Origin: JAAUTT01 sp038213375
GTDB lineage: Bacteria; Bacteroidota; Bacteroidia; Bacteroidales; JAAUTT01
Reading direction: 5' to 3'
NCBI GenBank assembly: GCA_038213375.1
Contig: JBBQTB010000009.1
Coordinates: forward strand, 81,607-145,606
Length of the DNA: 64,000 nucleotides
Within the stretch, counting starts at the first letter, position 1. Each line of letters opens with the position of its first letter. A program made the position numbers and the translations under genes. Of the stretch, positions 36,801-45,440 are shown piece after piece. The notes beneath the pieces are model-generated. The model had not been told where the DNA came from and ran no database searches. It saw nothing but the letters and a program-made list of their open reading frames with translations.

Positions 36801-37320
36801 AAATGACCGGCAAGTTCTGGGTTCGGATGTTCCAAAATGGACCGGCAGCTGGGGCAATACCTTTTCATACAAAGGAGTTGAATTGTCTTTCTTTTTGTAT
36901 ACAAAACAAGGACAAATGCTGAATGCTCAGGTTTTGAGTGATCGGATGAATTTATTTGGACGGTATGAAAACCTGAATGTCAATTTTTGGGCACCTTCAG
37001 ATCCGAACAGGGCTATTGCCACGCACCCACGACCAAATTCTGATCAGGAATTTCCTGAATATAGGGATGTATACCGATATGTGAATGGCTCATTTACAAA
37101 GCTAAGAAACGTCACACTTGCTTATAATTTTCCTCAAAGCATTGTTTCAAAGCTAAAAATGCAAAATCTCAGAATCTATATAACAGCACAAAATCCAATT
37201 ACATGGACAAATTTTAAAGGTCTAGATCCTGAATTTGTAACTAATAGTTCAACCGGTGAAACTGGTGTTGATACACCAAGTACAAAAGTGTATATGTTTG
37301 GTGTCAATGTTACATTTTAA
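33886..37320 (+). CDS. SusC/RagA-type TonB-dependent transporter with STN domain (second locus)
   Basis: 1144 residues. N-terminal extension and signal peptide (CIMKLSFIFTVLFTF... SVYSQ), STN domain (about 48-118), carboxypeptidase-regulatory-like domain (from TLTGLVTDATNDEP), SusC motif DEVVVIGYGTVKKSDVTGAV, plug and barrel ending in FGVNVTF. It takes up an oligosaccharide across the outer membrane with its SusD partner 45 nt downstream. It has the same architecture as the first-locus SusC, but the barrel sequence differs strongly, so a different ligand is likely. Confidence 0.95.
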   Translation: MKKKHEYAQLFPFHGQKKLLCIMKLSFIFTVLFTFQLAASVYSQSEVFSVNLKNTTVKEVFKTIEGQSKFRFFYNDELTDMNRQVNLNVKNIKIEAILAELFDHSKITYQVLDNNLIVILPRQVIQQQTLTGLVTDATNDEPIIGANVTIEGTTSGTVTNANGKFILVIPKSDAVVVVSFLGYNPQKVSVNGQSVLNIKLEPDITKLDEVVVIGYGTVKKSDVTGAVSSVSTEKIKAVPVNDFRQALQGRAAGVDVNYGSRRPGDGASVLIRGRRSFTASNDPLYVIDGIPTSNAQLGDINPTDIESMEILKDASATAIYGSRAANGVVLIQTKRGKTGKTIVTYDGYYGISQIARKMDFEDGAGYAEQKREAYRNNTKNYYKSSYADPFYDYFDANGIFKQDPILWESVSQGYEWTDDAKTVVKRDDNGIPIYHPDQVRSTDWTSLVTRQGATQNHNISISGGSEKTKVLFAATSYSEQGVIKGQDFQRYNIRLNLDHEVTKWFKIGASTNYSYSKQNYGSNLYNSTTNILPLALPYDKDGNVVFRPGNDALTYTPLNDIEGMINERTKGRFFSAIYTELKPFKDLTYRMNFGPDFGQYRNGEFRAAMSSDRQGSSPYARYYQDQRWNYVLENILTYNKSFAQKHDLGLTLMQSIQDERFESSEITAYNLPYEAQKWYNIGTAGTINSIGSNLWTQKMASFMGRINYSYNNKYLITITGRQDGASMLAEGHKYDFFPAIALAWKVGKEDFFKNISFMSDLKLRGGYGVTGNSSISPYQTQGDLARTKYDWNGSTGYGYRPNTIPNKGLKWETTASANVALDFGLLDNRITGTIDAYQSNTSNLLMQMQLPTESGFGLMLANVGKTRNTGLEIQLSATILNTASGFKWSTDLMWYKNKEEITELYGGKKDDPGNKWFIGQPIRTFYDYKLQGIWQDTPQDSAMMKAYNAKGAKFAAGKIRVVDTNGDTTINANDRQVLGSDVPKWTGSWGNTFSYKGVELSFFLYTKQGQMLNAQVLSDRMNLFGRYENLNVNFWAPSDPNRAIATHPRPNSDQEFPEYRDVYRYVNGSFTKLRNVTLAYNFPQSIVSKLKMQNLRIYITAQNPITWTNFKGLDPEFVTNSSTGETGVDTPSTKVYMFGVNVTF

Positions 37321-37365
37321 TCACCTTAAATGTGTTGTTTATTACTTATCTCAAAAAAAATAAAT

Positions 37366-39147
37366 ATGAAAAATAAAATATTTTTTACCTTTCTTTTAAC
37401 TGGGCTTCTGGCAAGTTCCTGCGATAATTATTTGAAAGAAGAAATGGTTTCCGGAGTCACTTATTCTTATTACGCTACGGAAAAAGGGATTACTGACGGA
37501 TTGAATGCTGCTTATCCGCAATTGAAAGAATTTTATGGACATGAGCGTGGCATGACGATGGCCGAATTGGGAACCGATGAGTACATGAATGGTTCTGATG
37601 GAAGTTATAAACATTATAATTATTACACCACAGCCTTAAATTCATTTGATAACTGGGTCAACGATCTTTGGACCCAGTATTATCAAGGGATTAATATTTG
37701 TAATAATGTCATTGATAACATGCCAAATGTAAAATTTGTGAATGCCGCCACCCAGGATATCCGAATGGGCGAAGCATATTTTTTAAGGGCTATGTTTTAT
37801 TTTGGATTGGTTCAGCAATTTGGAGCTATTCCCTTAAAAACAAAGGCTACCACAAGTCCTGAACGTGAATACAAACGTGCTCCGGTCGCTGACATTTACA
37901 AACAACTTGTGTCTGACCTCAGAATGGCTGAATCAAAATTGCCTGTATCACAAAGCGAATATGGACGTGCAACCAAAGGGGCAGCTCAACATTTGTTATC
38001 GTTGGTATACTTAACACGCACAAGCGCCGAAACTGATATCAGAGGTGCTCAACCGACTGATCCTGATTCGGTTATTTTTTATTCTGAAGCAGTTATAACT
38101 TCAGGAAAATATGCATTGGAGTCAGATTGTTCTACCTTCTATAATTTTTATATTCTGAATAAGGTGGATAATCCAAATAGTAAAGAGGTTATTTTCGCTG
38201 TTCAGAATTCTTTGGATCCATTGTTACGTGGCAATGGCAATCAGAGCCATTTGTTTTACCTGATGGAATATGATACCAAACCGGGTATGGTGCGGGATAT
38301 CGCTAACGGCCGACCATGGAAGCGATTGATGCCTACCGACTACACCATTAATTCGTACAATAGAAAAATCGATTCACGGTTTTACAAAGAGTTTAAGATG
38401 GCTTACTATAGCAATAACAGTGGCACCATTCCAAAGGATGGTACTGGTAAACCCAAATTTAAATTTGGTGATACTGCGATTTATGTCACTTTGCAAAAGG
38501 ATATTACAAATACAGTTGCAACATCAAAATCCTTTACATGGTACCCGCAAAGCGTTAAAAAAGACGATAATTCCGGATATGTACGAGATTCGTATTCTGA
38601 AAAGGATTTTCCTACCTTGATTAAATTTTTGGATCCTCATCGTGAAACAGTTGTAGTTCAGGAAGGCGGACGTGATTTTCCAGTTTACCGATATGCAGAA
38701 ACATTGTTGATTGCTGCTGAAGCATATGGCCGCAAAGGCAATTATACCAAAGCAGCGGAGTATATCAATATGGTTCGGAAAAGGGCGGCCTACAAGGATA
38801 ATGAAGCTAAACCAAAAGAATTTTTAACCGTTGAAGGCGGTGATGCTGCTAAACTCACGCTAAGTACTGAAAATGACATGCTCATTACAGAAGCAGATAT
38901 AAATACACCTGACAAACTTGTCAATTTCATCCTCGATGAACGCGCACGTGAACTTCTCGGTGAAAATCATCGTTGGTTTGATCTTGTGCGCTGTGGAAAA
39001 CTATTCGAAAGAGTAAAAGCCTATAACCCAAAAGCATCGGGAATAGCTGAATACCACAAACTTCGTCCAATACCACAAGCTGTTCATATCGATCGACTTA
39101 TAAATGCCGGACCTTTGTCGGAAGAACAAAATCAAGGTTATTATTAG
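37366..39147 (+). CDS. SusD/RagB-type glycan-binding lipoprotein (second locus)
   Basis: 593 residues from the ATG at 37366, which gives a clean lipoprotein signal (MKNKIFFTFLLTGLLASSC); an in-frame ATG at 37330 would add 12 residues. The helical SusD body has TDGLNAAYPQLKEF, EAYFLRAMFYFGLVQQFGAIP and the C-terminal YAETLLIAAEAYGRKGNY, LDERARELLGENHRWFDLVR and LRPIPQ. It binds glycan at the surface and delivers it to the SusC of the same operon. Confidence 0.94.
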   Translation: MKNKIFFTFLLTGLLASSCDNYLKEEMVSGVTYSYYATEKGITDGLNAAYPQLKEFYGHERGMTMAELGTDEYMNGSDGSYKHYNYYTTALNSFDNWVNDLWTQYYQGINICNNVIDNMPNVKFVNAATQDIRMGEAYFLRAMFYFGLVQQFGAIPLKTKATTSPEREYKRAPVADIYKQLVSDLRMAESKLPVSQSEYGRATKGAAQHLLSLVYLTRTSAETDIRGAQPTDPDSVIFYSEAVITSGKYALESDCSTFYNFYILNKVDNPNSKEVIFAVQNSLDPLLRGNGNQSHLFYLMEYDTKPGMVRDIANGRPWKRLMPTDYTINSYNRKIDSRFYKEFKMAYYSNNSGTIPKDGTGKPKFKFGDTAIYVTLQKDITNTVATSKSFTWYPQSVKKDDNSGYVRDSYSEKDFPTLIKFLDPHRETVVVQEGGRDFPVYRYAETLLIAAEAYGRKGNYTKAAEYINMVRKRAAYKDNEAKPKEFLTVEGGDAAKLTLSTENDMLITEADINTPDKLVNFILDERARELLGENHRWFDLVRCGKLFERVKAYNPKASGIAEYHKLRPIPQAVHIDRLINAGPLSEEQNQGYY

Positions 39148-39167
39148 ATCATTGGGAACTCATATAA

Positions 39168-39205
39168 AAAGCCGCTCAGGAAAACTGTTGCGGCTTTCTT
39201 TTTAT
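39168..39205 (+). terminator. Rho-independent terminator of the second SusC/SusD locus
   Basis: AAAGCCGC (39168-39175) pairs with GCGGCTTT (39190-39197), followed by CTTTTTATT. It starts 21 nt after the SusD stop. Confidence 0.88.
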
Positions 39206-39228
39206 TAGACAATTCAAAAACTTTTACA

Positions 39229-39642
39229 ATGAAAACAAAAATAGTTACTTTACTTATTGTTTTAAGTTTTTTATTCTCAATATCATATTCTCAAAAATGG
39301 GATAAAATGTAAGCTAATATGAAAGGGAAGAGGGTATTGCTTTAAACAAAAAACGGCAAGGGATATGTTCATGACAACATTTGGGCCAGCATCGATAACA
39401 TACTTAAACTGGGACGCGAGCATGGATTTAGGGTTGATACGATAACTAACCCTACGGTATTTAGGGACGAAAGTATGAAAAAATACAATGCTGTTATTTT
39501 TTCTAATACCAACAACGAGGTATTCGATACAGAGGCCCAAAAAGCAGCCTTTATGCATTAAATCTTCAGGAGATGAATGTTTATGTAGTTGATAAGGAGC
39601 ATCCGTCGGCAAAGAATATGCCTGAGACCTGGGTAGTAAAGG
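39229..39642 (+). pseudogene. ThuA-domain (trehalose-utilisation-like) pseudogene
   Basis: A normal start and signal peptide (MKTKIVTLLIVLSFLFSISY) lead into a ThuA domain interrupted by two in-frame TAA codons. Between and after them the frame still reads KGKRVLL, NGKGYVHDNIWASIDNILKL, HGFRVDTITNP and VIFSNTNNEVFDTEAQKAAF. It then stops (AFMH), the middle of the domain is missing, and the end resumes in another frame (VYVVDKEHPSAKNMPETWVV). ThuA proteins are often found with glycan-degradation genes. The gene is clearly dead through nonsense changes plus an internal deletion. Confidence 0.82.
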
Positions 39643-39729
39643 GTGAACTTTCCTATTTTTTCAGGTGATGTTTATCGTTTGCTCACCACCCAAAATTGGA
39701 TTGTGGATTTTATTCAAATTAATGTATCC
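39643..39729 (+). pseudogene. Fragment of a vWA-protein paralogue
   Basis: The frame reads NFPIFSGDVYRLLTTQNW then IVDFIQINVS. It matches residues about 234-262 of the secreted vWA protein at 3356-4516 (NFPVLSGNVYRMLTNQNW, VVDSIQVNVS). Similarity stops abruptly on both sides: the ThuA remnant lies upstream and the 3' end of a convergent cupin gene downstream. It is a recombination scrap, not a gene. Confidence 0.75.
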
Positions 39730-39772
39730 CCACATCTCGTCATAGAGCACAATGTCCAATGGCCTTATCTTA

Positions 39773-40552
39773 TTATGGGACAAAATTTTCCCATTCTTTT
39801 TTCTTCAATTCGGGGTTGGCCATGTACAGAAACGTTTCGGGCTTTTGTTCAAAAACAGTATAAATGGGGACATCTTTTACTAACCCAAGTTCGGGGTGTA
39901 AAGCTGGTCTTTTTTGTATCAGTTTAGATGGCTTATAATTCTGGTTCGCCTTCCAACTAAGGACATTGTTGGCTTCGTAAGCCGGAAACCAGGCCAACCC
40001 TTTATGGGCGCGAACATCATCATATTCGAACCCAAAGTTGCGGTCGCACCATGCGCCAAACGTCAAAGGTTCGTTGGGATCGGAGCTAATGGTGGCATGG
40101 GCCCAATCGGGAGGGACAACCACAACTTCGCCAGGGCCAGCTTCCACGGCAAAACAGCGGCCCGGATAATCACCGGCGGATTCCTGCATATAAATAATAG
40201 CCCGTCCTGCCCAAATTTCATATATTTCCGGTGGCGACATGGTATTGTTGCGTGCCTTTTTATGCACATGCCCCTGGCTGCGGACAGGTTCGTTCCCTAA
40301 CCGCCCGGCGGCATATGTAACCACACCATACAATAAGTTGTGCCCCACAAGGTATGGCTTATGAACAAGCTTCCCAACATCCATGGCAATAGCATACACG
40401 GGGTCGGGACCGTCGCAATTGGGATCGAGCAGGCTTATACGGATGGAATCGAGGGTGCGGTTTTCAACTGCAGGGCCAAAAACTCCCGGTCCATATTCAA
40501 ACCCCATCGGTTGGGTGGTTGGCTGTATGCGAAATCCTGGATTAAAATTCAT
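39773..40552 (-). CDS. Cupin-type glucose-6-phosphate isomerase family protein (larger paralogue)
   Basis: 259 residues, cytosolic. It has the GPI-cupin metal site: GHVH (H95, H97), the SPPEIYE segment (E109) and H152 in PPDWAHAT, plus SSDPNEPLTFGAWCDRNFGFEY. Cupin GPIs interconvert glucose-6-phosphate and fructose-6-phosphate. It is the last gene of the minus-strand operon, which also holds a smaller paralogue (46386-46949). Keeping two may mean one has a different hexose-phosphate substrate or is an epimerase/lyase-like variant. Its 3' end meets gene debris. Confidence 0.75.
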   Translation of the reverse strand: MNFNPGFRIQPTTQPMGFEYGPGVFGPAVENRTLDSIRISLLDPNCDGPDPVYAIAMDVGKLVHKPYLVGHNLLYGVVTYAAGRLGNEPVRSQGHVHKKARNNTMSPPEIYEIWAGRAIIYMQESAGDYPGRCFAVEAGPGEVVVVPPDWAHATISSDPNEPLTFGAWCDRNFGFEYDDVRAHKGLAWFPAYEANNVLSWKANQNYKPSKLIQKRPALHPELGLVKDVPIYTVFEQKPETFLYMANPELKKKEWENFVP

Positions 40553-40578
40553 TGTTGAAACATATTAATTTGAATAAA

Positions 40579-42081
40579 CTATTCTATCACCCCCAGGTCA
40601 TCCTGGTTCAAACAATAAGTAGTGAAAACGGTGAGGCTTTCGGGAAGCAAAGTAATAACCTGTGATTTATCTAGGCCACTAACCTTTCTCAATGGATCAA
40701 GCCTAAAAGAAGGTTTGGCTACCAATTCGTCAGTTACCTGGTACAATTGAAATATTTTCTCTGCCGGTACACCTTTTATGGTAAGATTAACATCCACTGC
40801 ATTTTTCCGGTTGTTTACAAACAATAGGACAATGTTTCCATCACGGTTACGAATAACAGTTGGCTTTACACCATCAATGCAATAGTCAGTTTCCCAAGAC
40901 AGCATGGAAGCATATTTCCCCATAAACCGTGAAAGCATTGCAAACCCATAATAGGCTGCATTTTCGGGGATCACATTTGATCTATAGGCTTTCTTTTCGG
41001 TATCATATGTGCAAACCAGCTGCCACTGGCCATCCAGATCGCCGCGGTTTGTAAAACTCCATCGGTTAAATCCATCGGCGCCCAGGTTTATTCCACTGAT
41101 GACATCCGAAGCATTTGAAAGTGCTGCGGCAAAGCTTTTAGGGCCTGGGTTGCTGCCTCCCCAACCAAGACTCATGTTGCCAAATTCGCTTAAAAATAAA
41201 GGTTTGTTGTGTTGATGTGCCCATTGGATCCAGTCATTCAGCTTGGATTCATCTTTGTTGCTGATACCATCATACGAATGAATGTCATAACTTCCAAGGT
41301 ATTCGTCGAAATCGATTTTTGAAGCATCAAAGGGTGGAAGGCTGGTCCAATCGGGGCCGGAAATAGGAATTTTTATTCCCTGGGCGATGAATGTTTCGTG
41401 AAGTTTTTTCCACGCATCGGTAATGCTTGGCCCAACATTATCCCCAGAGCTCCACCAGGATCCCCATGGCCCGCCAGGAGGTTCATTGGTCATACAAAAA
41501 TATTTAATACAGGTGTATTTACGGGTTACGGTAAGGTGTTTTAAAAAAGTTGCGATCCCATTTGCAAAATCATCTAGCGATTTTGGTGAACTTATCAACG
41601 GGTGAACCCCGGGAAAAGAGTTCCAAGCCACATGTCCCCACATCTGTTGAAGAAAAACATCGGCATGATTGGATTCGCACCAATCTAGGATCTTATAAAG
41701 TACATTCATCTCCTCATTGTTCCAGTCGAATATATTTCGTTCCGGTTCGTACATGCCTTGGCTTAATTCTACGCGGACAAAGTTAAGCCCCAGCCACCTG
41801 GCATGGTAATATAGCTGGTTCCAGGCTGCGGTGTCGGACAATGGCGGGTTTCCTGCAAAAGCACTTCCGCGAGGACAGGCAGATATTGCCGGATAGTTAT
41901 ATTTTTCGTTTCCCAGGGGAATATCTTTTACCAGGGCATGCCATGAGGCTCCAATTCCCCCTTTCATTTGTTGCAAAACCATGCTTGCATCAACCCTAAG
42001 GTTCAAACTTTTTTCCTGGGAATTTGCTGAGTGATGGTTTACAAACAATACTATAAAAATAATCGTAGCAAGATGTTTCAT
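40579..42081 (-). CDS. Clan GH-A glycoside hydrolase, GH5-like, secreted
   Basis: About 500 residues from the ATG at 42081, which gives a signal peptide (LATIIFIVLFVNHHSANSQ); an upstream in-frame start would add 11 residues. The (beta/alpha)8 barrel carries the acid/base E200 in MTNEPPGG and the predicted nucleophile E299 in LFLSEFGN. A small beta-domain follows (VIRNRDGNIVLLFVNN). The spacing suits GH5/GH30/GH39-type retaining enzymes. With PMI, a ROK kinase and GH27 nearby, a beta-mannanase or related role is possible, but the exact family cannot be set by eye. Confidence 0.72.
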   Translation of the reverse strand: MKHLATIIFIVLFVNHHSANSQEKSLNLRVDASMVLQQMKGGIGASWHALVKDIPLGNEKYNYPAISACPRGSAFAGNPPLSDTAAWNQLYYHARWLGLNFVRVELSQGMYEPERNIFDWNNEEMNVLYKILDWCESNHADVFLQQMWGHVAWNSFPGVHPLISSPKSLDDFANGIATFLKHLTVTRKYTCIKYFCMTNEPPGGPWGSWWSSGDNVGPSITDAWKKLHETFIAQGIKIPISGPDWTSLPPFDASKIDFDEYLGSYDIHSYDGISNKDESKLNDWIQWAHQHNKPLFLSEFGNMSLGWGGSNPGPKSFAAALSNASDVISGINLGADGFNRWSFTNRGDLDGQWQLVCTYDTEKKAYRSNVIPENAAYYGFAMLSRFMGKYASMLSWETDYCIDGVKPTVIRNRDGNIVLLFVNNRKNAVDVNLTIKGVPAEKIFQLYQVTDELVAKPSFRLDPLRKVSGLDKSQVITLLPESLTVFTTYCLNQDDLGVIE

Positions 42082-42160
42082 ATGGAGTTTAGAATTTATG
42101 CAGGTTAGATTCATTATTTCTTCATATAATTAATTGTAAACTACTTAGCCTTCATAATTA

Positions 42161-43498
42161 TTATTTATTCATCAAAATTTTCTCCAGTTCTTCCAAGCTT
42201 TTCCCTTTAGTTTCGGGTATTTTAAAAATAACAAAAAGTAGCAGGAAGAAACACATGATGTCGAATACAAGGAAGGATGTTCCACCTCCCAACCGGTTCA
42301 GCATCACCGGAAAAGTTAAAGAAACCAGAAAGCATGAAATCCACAAGGCAACAATGGCCAGAGACATGGCTTTGCTCCTGAACTTGTTCGGAAAGATTTC
42401 GGAGATGACCACCCACGATATCGGCCCGATTGAAGCAGCAAACGATGCAATATAAGTCAGGATAAAAATCAAAATAAGGTAACCATCGAACTTTTTCAGA
42501 TAAAAAGCTATGGTAATAATGGTTAAGGAGATGAACATACCCAATGCCCCTCCAATCAACAAAGGCTTGCGTCCCCATTTGTCGATCCAACGGATTGCAA
42601 CGAGGGTAAATAGAAAATTCACCCCACCAATAATGATGGTTTGTGTTAACGCCGAACCTGTGCCAGATCCCATCGATTTAAAAATGACCGGAGCGTAGTA
42701 CATGATAGAATTGATGCCCGTTACCTGGGAAAATACGGCTAAAAAAACACCAATTCCTAAAAGAGGTCTCATCTTATTTGAGAACAATTCGCGGTATGTC
42801 CCACGTTCTTTGGTGGCAATGGACTCTTCAATAGCCGCTAGTTCAACGGTCGCTATTTCAGTCCCATTGATACGTTTTAAGATGGTAAACGCTTCATCAT
42901 CCCGGTTTTTCTGCACCAGCCACCGCGGGCTTTCGGGCACAAACAGCAATGTAACAAAGAACAGGAAAGCCGGGGCACCCATTACACCAAGCATCCAGCG
43001 CCAATTGTTTTCGCCGGAACCTGATAATAGGTAATTGGAAAAAAAGGCTAACAATATACCAACCACAATGGCAAGTTGGTTAAGTGAAACCAGGGTTCCA
43101 CGGTTTTTTGCCGGTGCAATTTCCGAAATATACATGGGCGATAACATGGAAGCGGTTCCAACAGCGATACCACCAAATACACGGCAGATAATAAAAACAG
43201 CCAAATGGGTCGATAGTGCCGATCCAATGGCAGAGATGACAAAAAGCAGTGCAGCCGCCAAAAGTGTTTTACGGCGTCCGAAAATATCCCCTGGCTTACC
43301 GGAAGAAATGACACCAATAACACAGCCAACAAGAAGACTGCTTACAGTCCATCCGAGGGCAATATCGTTAAGTCCGAAATAAGGCTGAAGGAATGGTGTA
43401 GTGCCTGAAATAACTGCTGTGTCGAATCCGAACAGCAGTCCGCCCAATGCAGCTACAAGGGAGGCCAGGATTAAGAAATTCGAATCTTTTTCTTTCAT
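42161..43498 (-). CDS. MFS sugar:proton symporter (sugar porter family)
   Basis: 445 residues with 12 predicted membrane helices. Sugar-porter signatures are present: GFDTAVISGTTPF in helix 1, GRRKTLL after helix 2, PESPRWLV before the central loop, GINSIMYYAPVIF in helix 7, GRKPLLIGG, and PETKGKSLEELE at the C-terminus. It moves a monosaccharide across the inner membrane. Gene order (ROK kinase and isomerases in the same operon) suggests mannose, glucose or fructose. A 164-nt gap separates it from the PMI gene upstream. Confidence 0.93.
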   Translation of the reverse strand: MKEKDSNFLILASLVAALGGLLFGFDTAVISGTTPFLQPYFGLNDIALGWTVSSLLVGCVIGVISSGKPGDIFGRRKTLLAAALLFVISAIGSALSTHLAVFIICRVFGGIAVGTASMLSPMYISEIAPAKNRGTLVSLNQLAIVVGILLAFFSNYLLSGSGENNWRWMLGVMGAPAFLFFVTLLFVPESPRWLVQKNRDDEAFTILKRINGTEIATVELAAIEESIATKERGTYRELFSNKMRPLLGIGVFLAVFSQVTGINSIMYYAPVIFKSMGSGTGSALTQTIIIGGVNFLFTLVAIRWIDKWGRKPLLIGGALGMFISLTIITIAFYLKKFDGYLILIFILTYIASFAASIGPISWVVISEIFPNKFRSKAMSLAIVALWISCFLVSLTFPVMLNRLGGGTSFLVFDIMCFFLLLFVIFKIPETKGKSLEELEKILMNK

Positions 43499-43540
43499 AA
43501 TGAGGATGTTAGTCTTTTTATTGTTAAGTTTTGTTAGGGA

Positions 43541-43563
43541 GAGCTTAGCCAGAGGCTACGCTC
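43541..43563. terminator. Hairpin between the PMI and MFS genes
   Basis: GAGCTTAGCC (43541-43550) pairs with GGCTACGCTC (43554-43563) with one mismatch and a 3-nt loop. No T-run follows on the minus strand. It might attenuate or protect the operon transcript. Confidence 0.35.
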
Positions 43564-43662
43564 AGCACTCCTTATTCAGCACGCAATGCCATGTTCAATT
43601 CTTCGTTCTTTGAGACTTAGGTATAAATACTATTTACTTGGTACTGATTACTTGGTGTTTTT

Positions 43663-45420
43663 TTAAAAATTCTTTCTCACAAATGCCTTCATTGTCCCAC
43701 ATTTCTTTCCAACACTTTTGCCAGATGGCCGCACGGTATATTCTCCAACAGAAGCAGGTACAATGAATGTTTCAGCATAATGGGCTTCAAAGGGCTCAAA
43801 TGAATGGGTGGGGCTTTCCACTAAAATATCATCGCCTTCAACCAGGCAAAGCACATTTACACCCCCATCGGTGTTGTGGCATACCTTATCAGTGAACCAA
43901 TGCCTTCGGGTTTCGATAAATTCGCGTTCGTGTAATCCGGTCCGTTCTTCGATCCAGCCATCACCTTCAGCAACCTTTTCAATTTGGTTGACAAGGTTTT
44001 TCCGTGTCCATTCGGTGGTGCGGTCCCATTGGATGTTGTGTTTTCCATGTTCAATATTGATAGGGCGGGGTTTTCCATCGATGCCAAGGCGGCCCCAGTC
44101 CCATAATTTGAAAGTGAAAATATAGGGAGTTGCGCTTATTTCTAAAACCATGCTGTTTTTACCTGAACAATGGATGGTGCCTCCCGGGATGAGAAAGTGG
44201 TCGTGTTTTTCCACCGGCCATGTTTGGACATGCTTTTCGGCATCGAAGATGATTTCGCCACGCTGTGCTGCTTCGAGATCGCTTATCATGGCAGATGGGT
44301 CGACACCCTCCTTAAGGCCTAGGTAAACGATTGCGCCGGGTTTGGTTTCCATCATATAATAACTTTCGTCCTGGGTGTAGTGCATCCCAAATTTTTCCTG
44401 TATGTATTCCGTCAGCGGATGGACCTGTAGGCTCAGGTGGCCGCCATCGATGGTGTCGAGATAGTCGAACCGGATAGGGAATTCATCGCCAAAGCGCCCG
44501 TGAACGGCAGGCCCAAGCAAATCCTGGGGAGCATAAAACACCAGGTTGATGGAGGGGATTTCGATAACCTTTCCATCGACCTTTAACAACAAGCTGTTTT
44601 CTTCGGGAACGCAATTGAAGCACCAAGCATAATTGGGCTGGGAGGGATCGAGGTTGCAGTTTTCCTTCATCCATTGTCCGCCCCACGGACCGGGATCGAA
44701 AAAGGGAACAACACTAAAGGGGCCGTTTAGGCAGGCTTTCAAGCCTTCTATAACAGCTTTGCCGGGGACAAGTTTCGGCTGGTTGCGGTTGTTGGTATCG
44801 AGTACATAATCCCATCGGTGCATGAGTTTCTTCTTCCAACGGTCGCACACACGCCAATCGACAAAGAAGCTTTGTTTGTAAAGAAGCATCCAATCGGCAG
44901 TGTCCTTGTTCGTCAAGCCAAGGTTGTGGACCAGGTGCTGGCGCATGCGTAGCTGGATTTCCCAACGAGCCATGTCGGCATACACCAAAATATCAAAGTC
45001 GTTGATGGCATAGGCCGCGCCCGGACCTACCACCAACACAACGCCTTCTTTCAACGATGAGATCTGTTGACGGGCATTGGCAACCTTTTCAGGATCAAAG
45101 TACGCATCGATGGTTAACCGGGTGAGGTACCCGAAAATGCGGTCGTCGGTAACATCGGGGTAAACCATGTCGCGTATTTTCCCTTCGGGCCACATCAGGT
45201 TGTTAACATTTATAAATAACGCTGGTTTAATGACGGTTGCGAGGGCATTGGTAACTTCGTCGTCTATCACCCCCTGGTAATAATCGACAACAATGATCTT
45301 AATTTTTTTTGCCAGGCTGGCTGCATCGCCCATAAGTTTATCAGCAATACCTTTCCAGCCTTCTTCTACTTTAAAATTTCCTTTTACTTCAACAAAAGGG
45401 TTATTATTAAATTTTGGCAT
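43663..45420 (-). CDS. Mannose-6-phosphate isomerase (type I) with N-terminal nucleoside-kinase-like domain
   Basis: 585 residues from the ATG at 45420. The C-terminal part (from about 230) is a PMI with the zinc site Q332-x-H334 in LQVHPL, E352 in DESYYMME and H417 in PGGTIHCSG, and PWGGQWM at the entry. It converts mannose-6-phosphate to fructose-6-phosphate. The N-terminal 200 residues (IKIIVVDYYQGV, VLVVGPGAAYA, ILVYADMARWEIQLRMR) resemble uridine-kinase/phosphoribulokinase folds but lack a P-loop GxxxxGKS/T, so they are probably non-catalytic. The gene starts 21 nt after the ROK gene, in the same operon. Confidence 0.82.
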   Translation of the reverse strand: MPKFNNNPFVEVKGNFKVEEGWKGIADKLMGDAASLAKKIKIIVVDYYQGVIDDEVTNALATVIKPALFINVNNLMWPEGKIRDMVYPDVTDDRIFGYLTRLTIDAYFDPEKVANARQQISSLKEGVVLVVGPGAAYAINDFDILVYADMARWEIQLRMRQHLVHNLGLTNKDTADWMLLYKQSFFVDWRVCDRWKKKLMHRWDYVLDTNNRNQPKLVPGKAVIEGLKACLNGPFSVVPFFDPGPWGGQWMKENCNLDPSQPNYAWCFNCVPEENSLLLKVDGKVIEIPSINLVFYAPQDLLGPAVHGRFGDEFPIRFDYLDTIDGGHLSLQVHPLTEYIQEKFGMHYTQDESYYMMETKPGAIVYLGLKEGVDPSAMISDLEAAQRGEIIFDAEKHVQTWPVEKHDHFLIPGGTIHCSGKNSMVLEISATPYIFTFKLWDWGRLGIDGKPRPINIEHGKHNIQWDRTTEWTRKNLVNQIEKVAEGDGWIEERTGLHEREFIETRRHWFTDKVCHNTDGGVNVLCLVEGDDILVESPTHSFEPFEAHYAETFIVPASVGEYTVRPSGKSVGKKCGTMKAFVRKNF

Positions 45421-45440
45421 AATCGCTATTAAAAGTTTGA

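Noticed and set aside
37330..37365. ATG at 37330 as the start of the second SusD
   Set aside because: It would put 12 extra residues before a standard lipoprotein signal that starts at 37366.
39229..39642. In-frame TAA codons in ThuA as recoded sense codons
   Set aside because: All other genes here use TAA as a normal stop, and the gene also has an internal deletion with a frame change.
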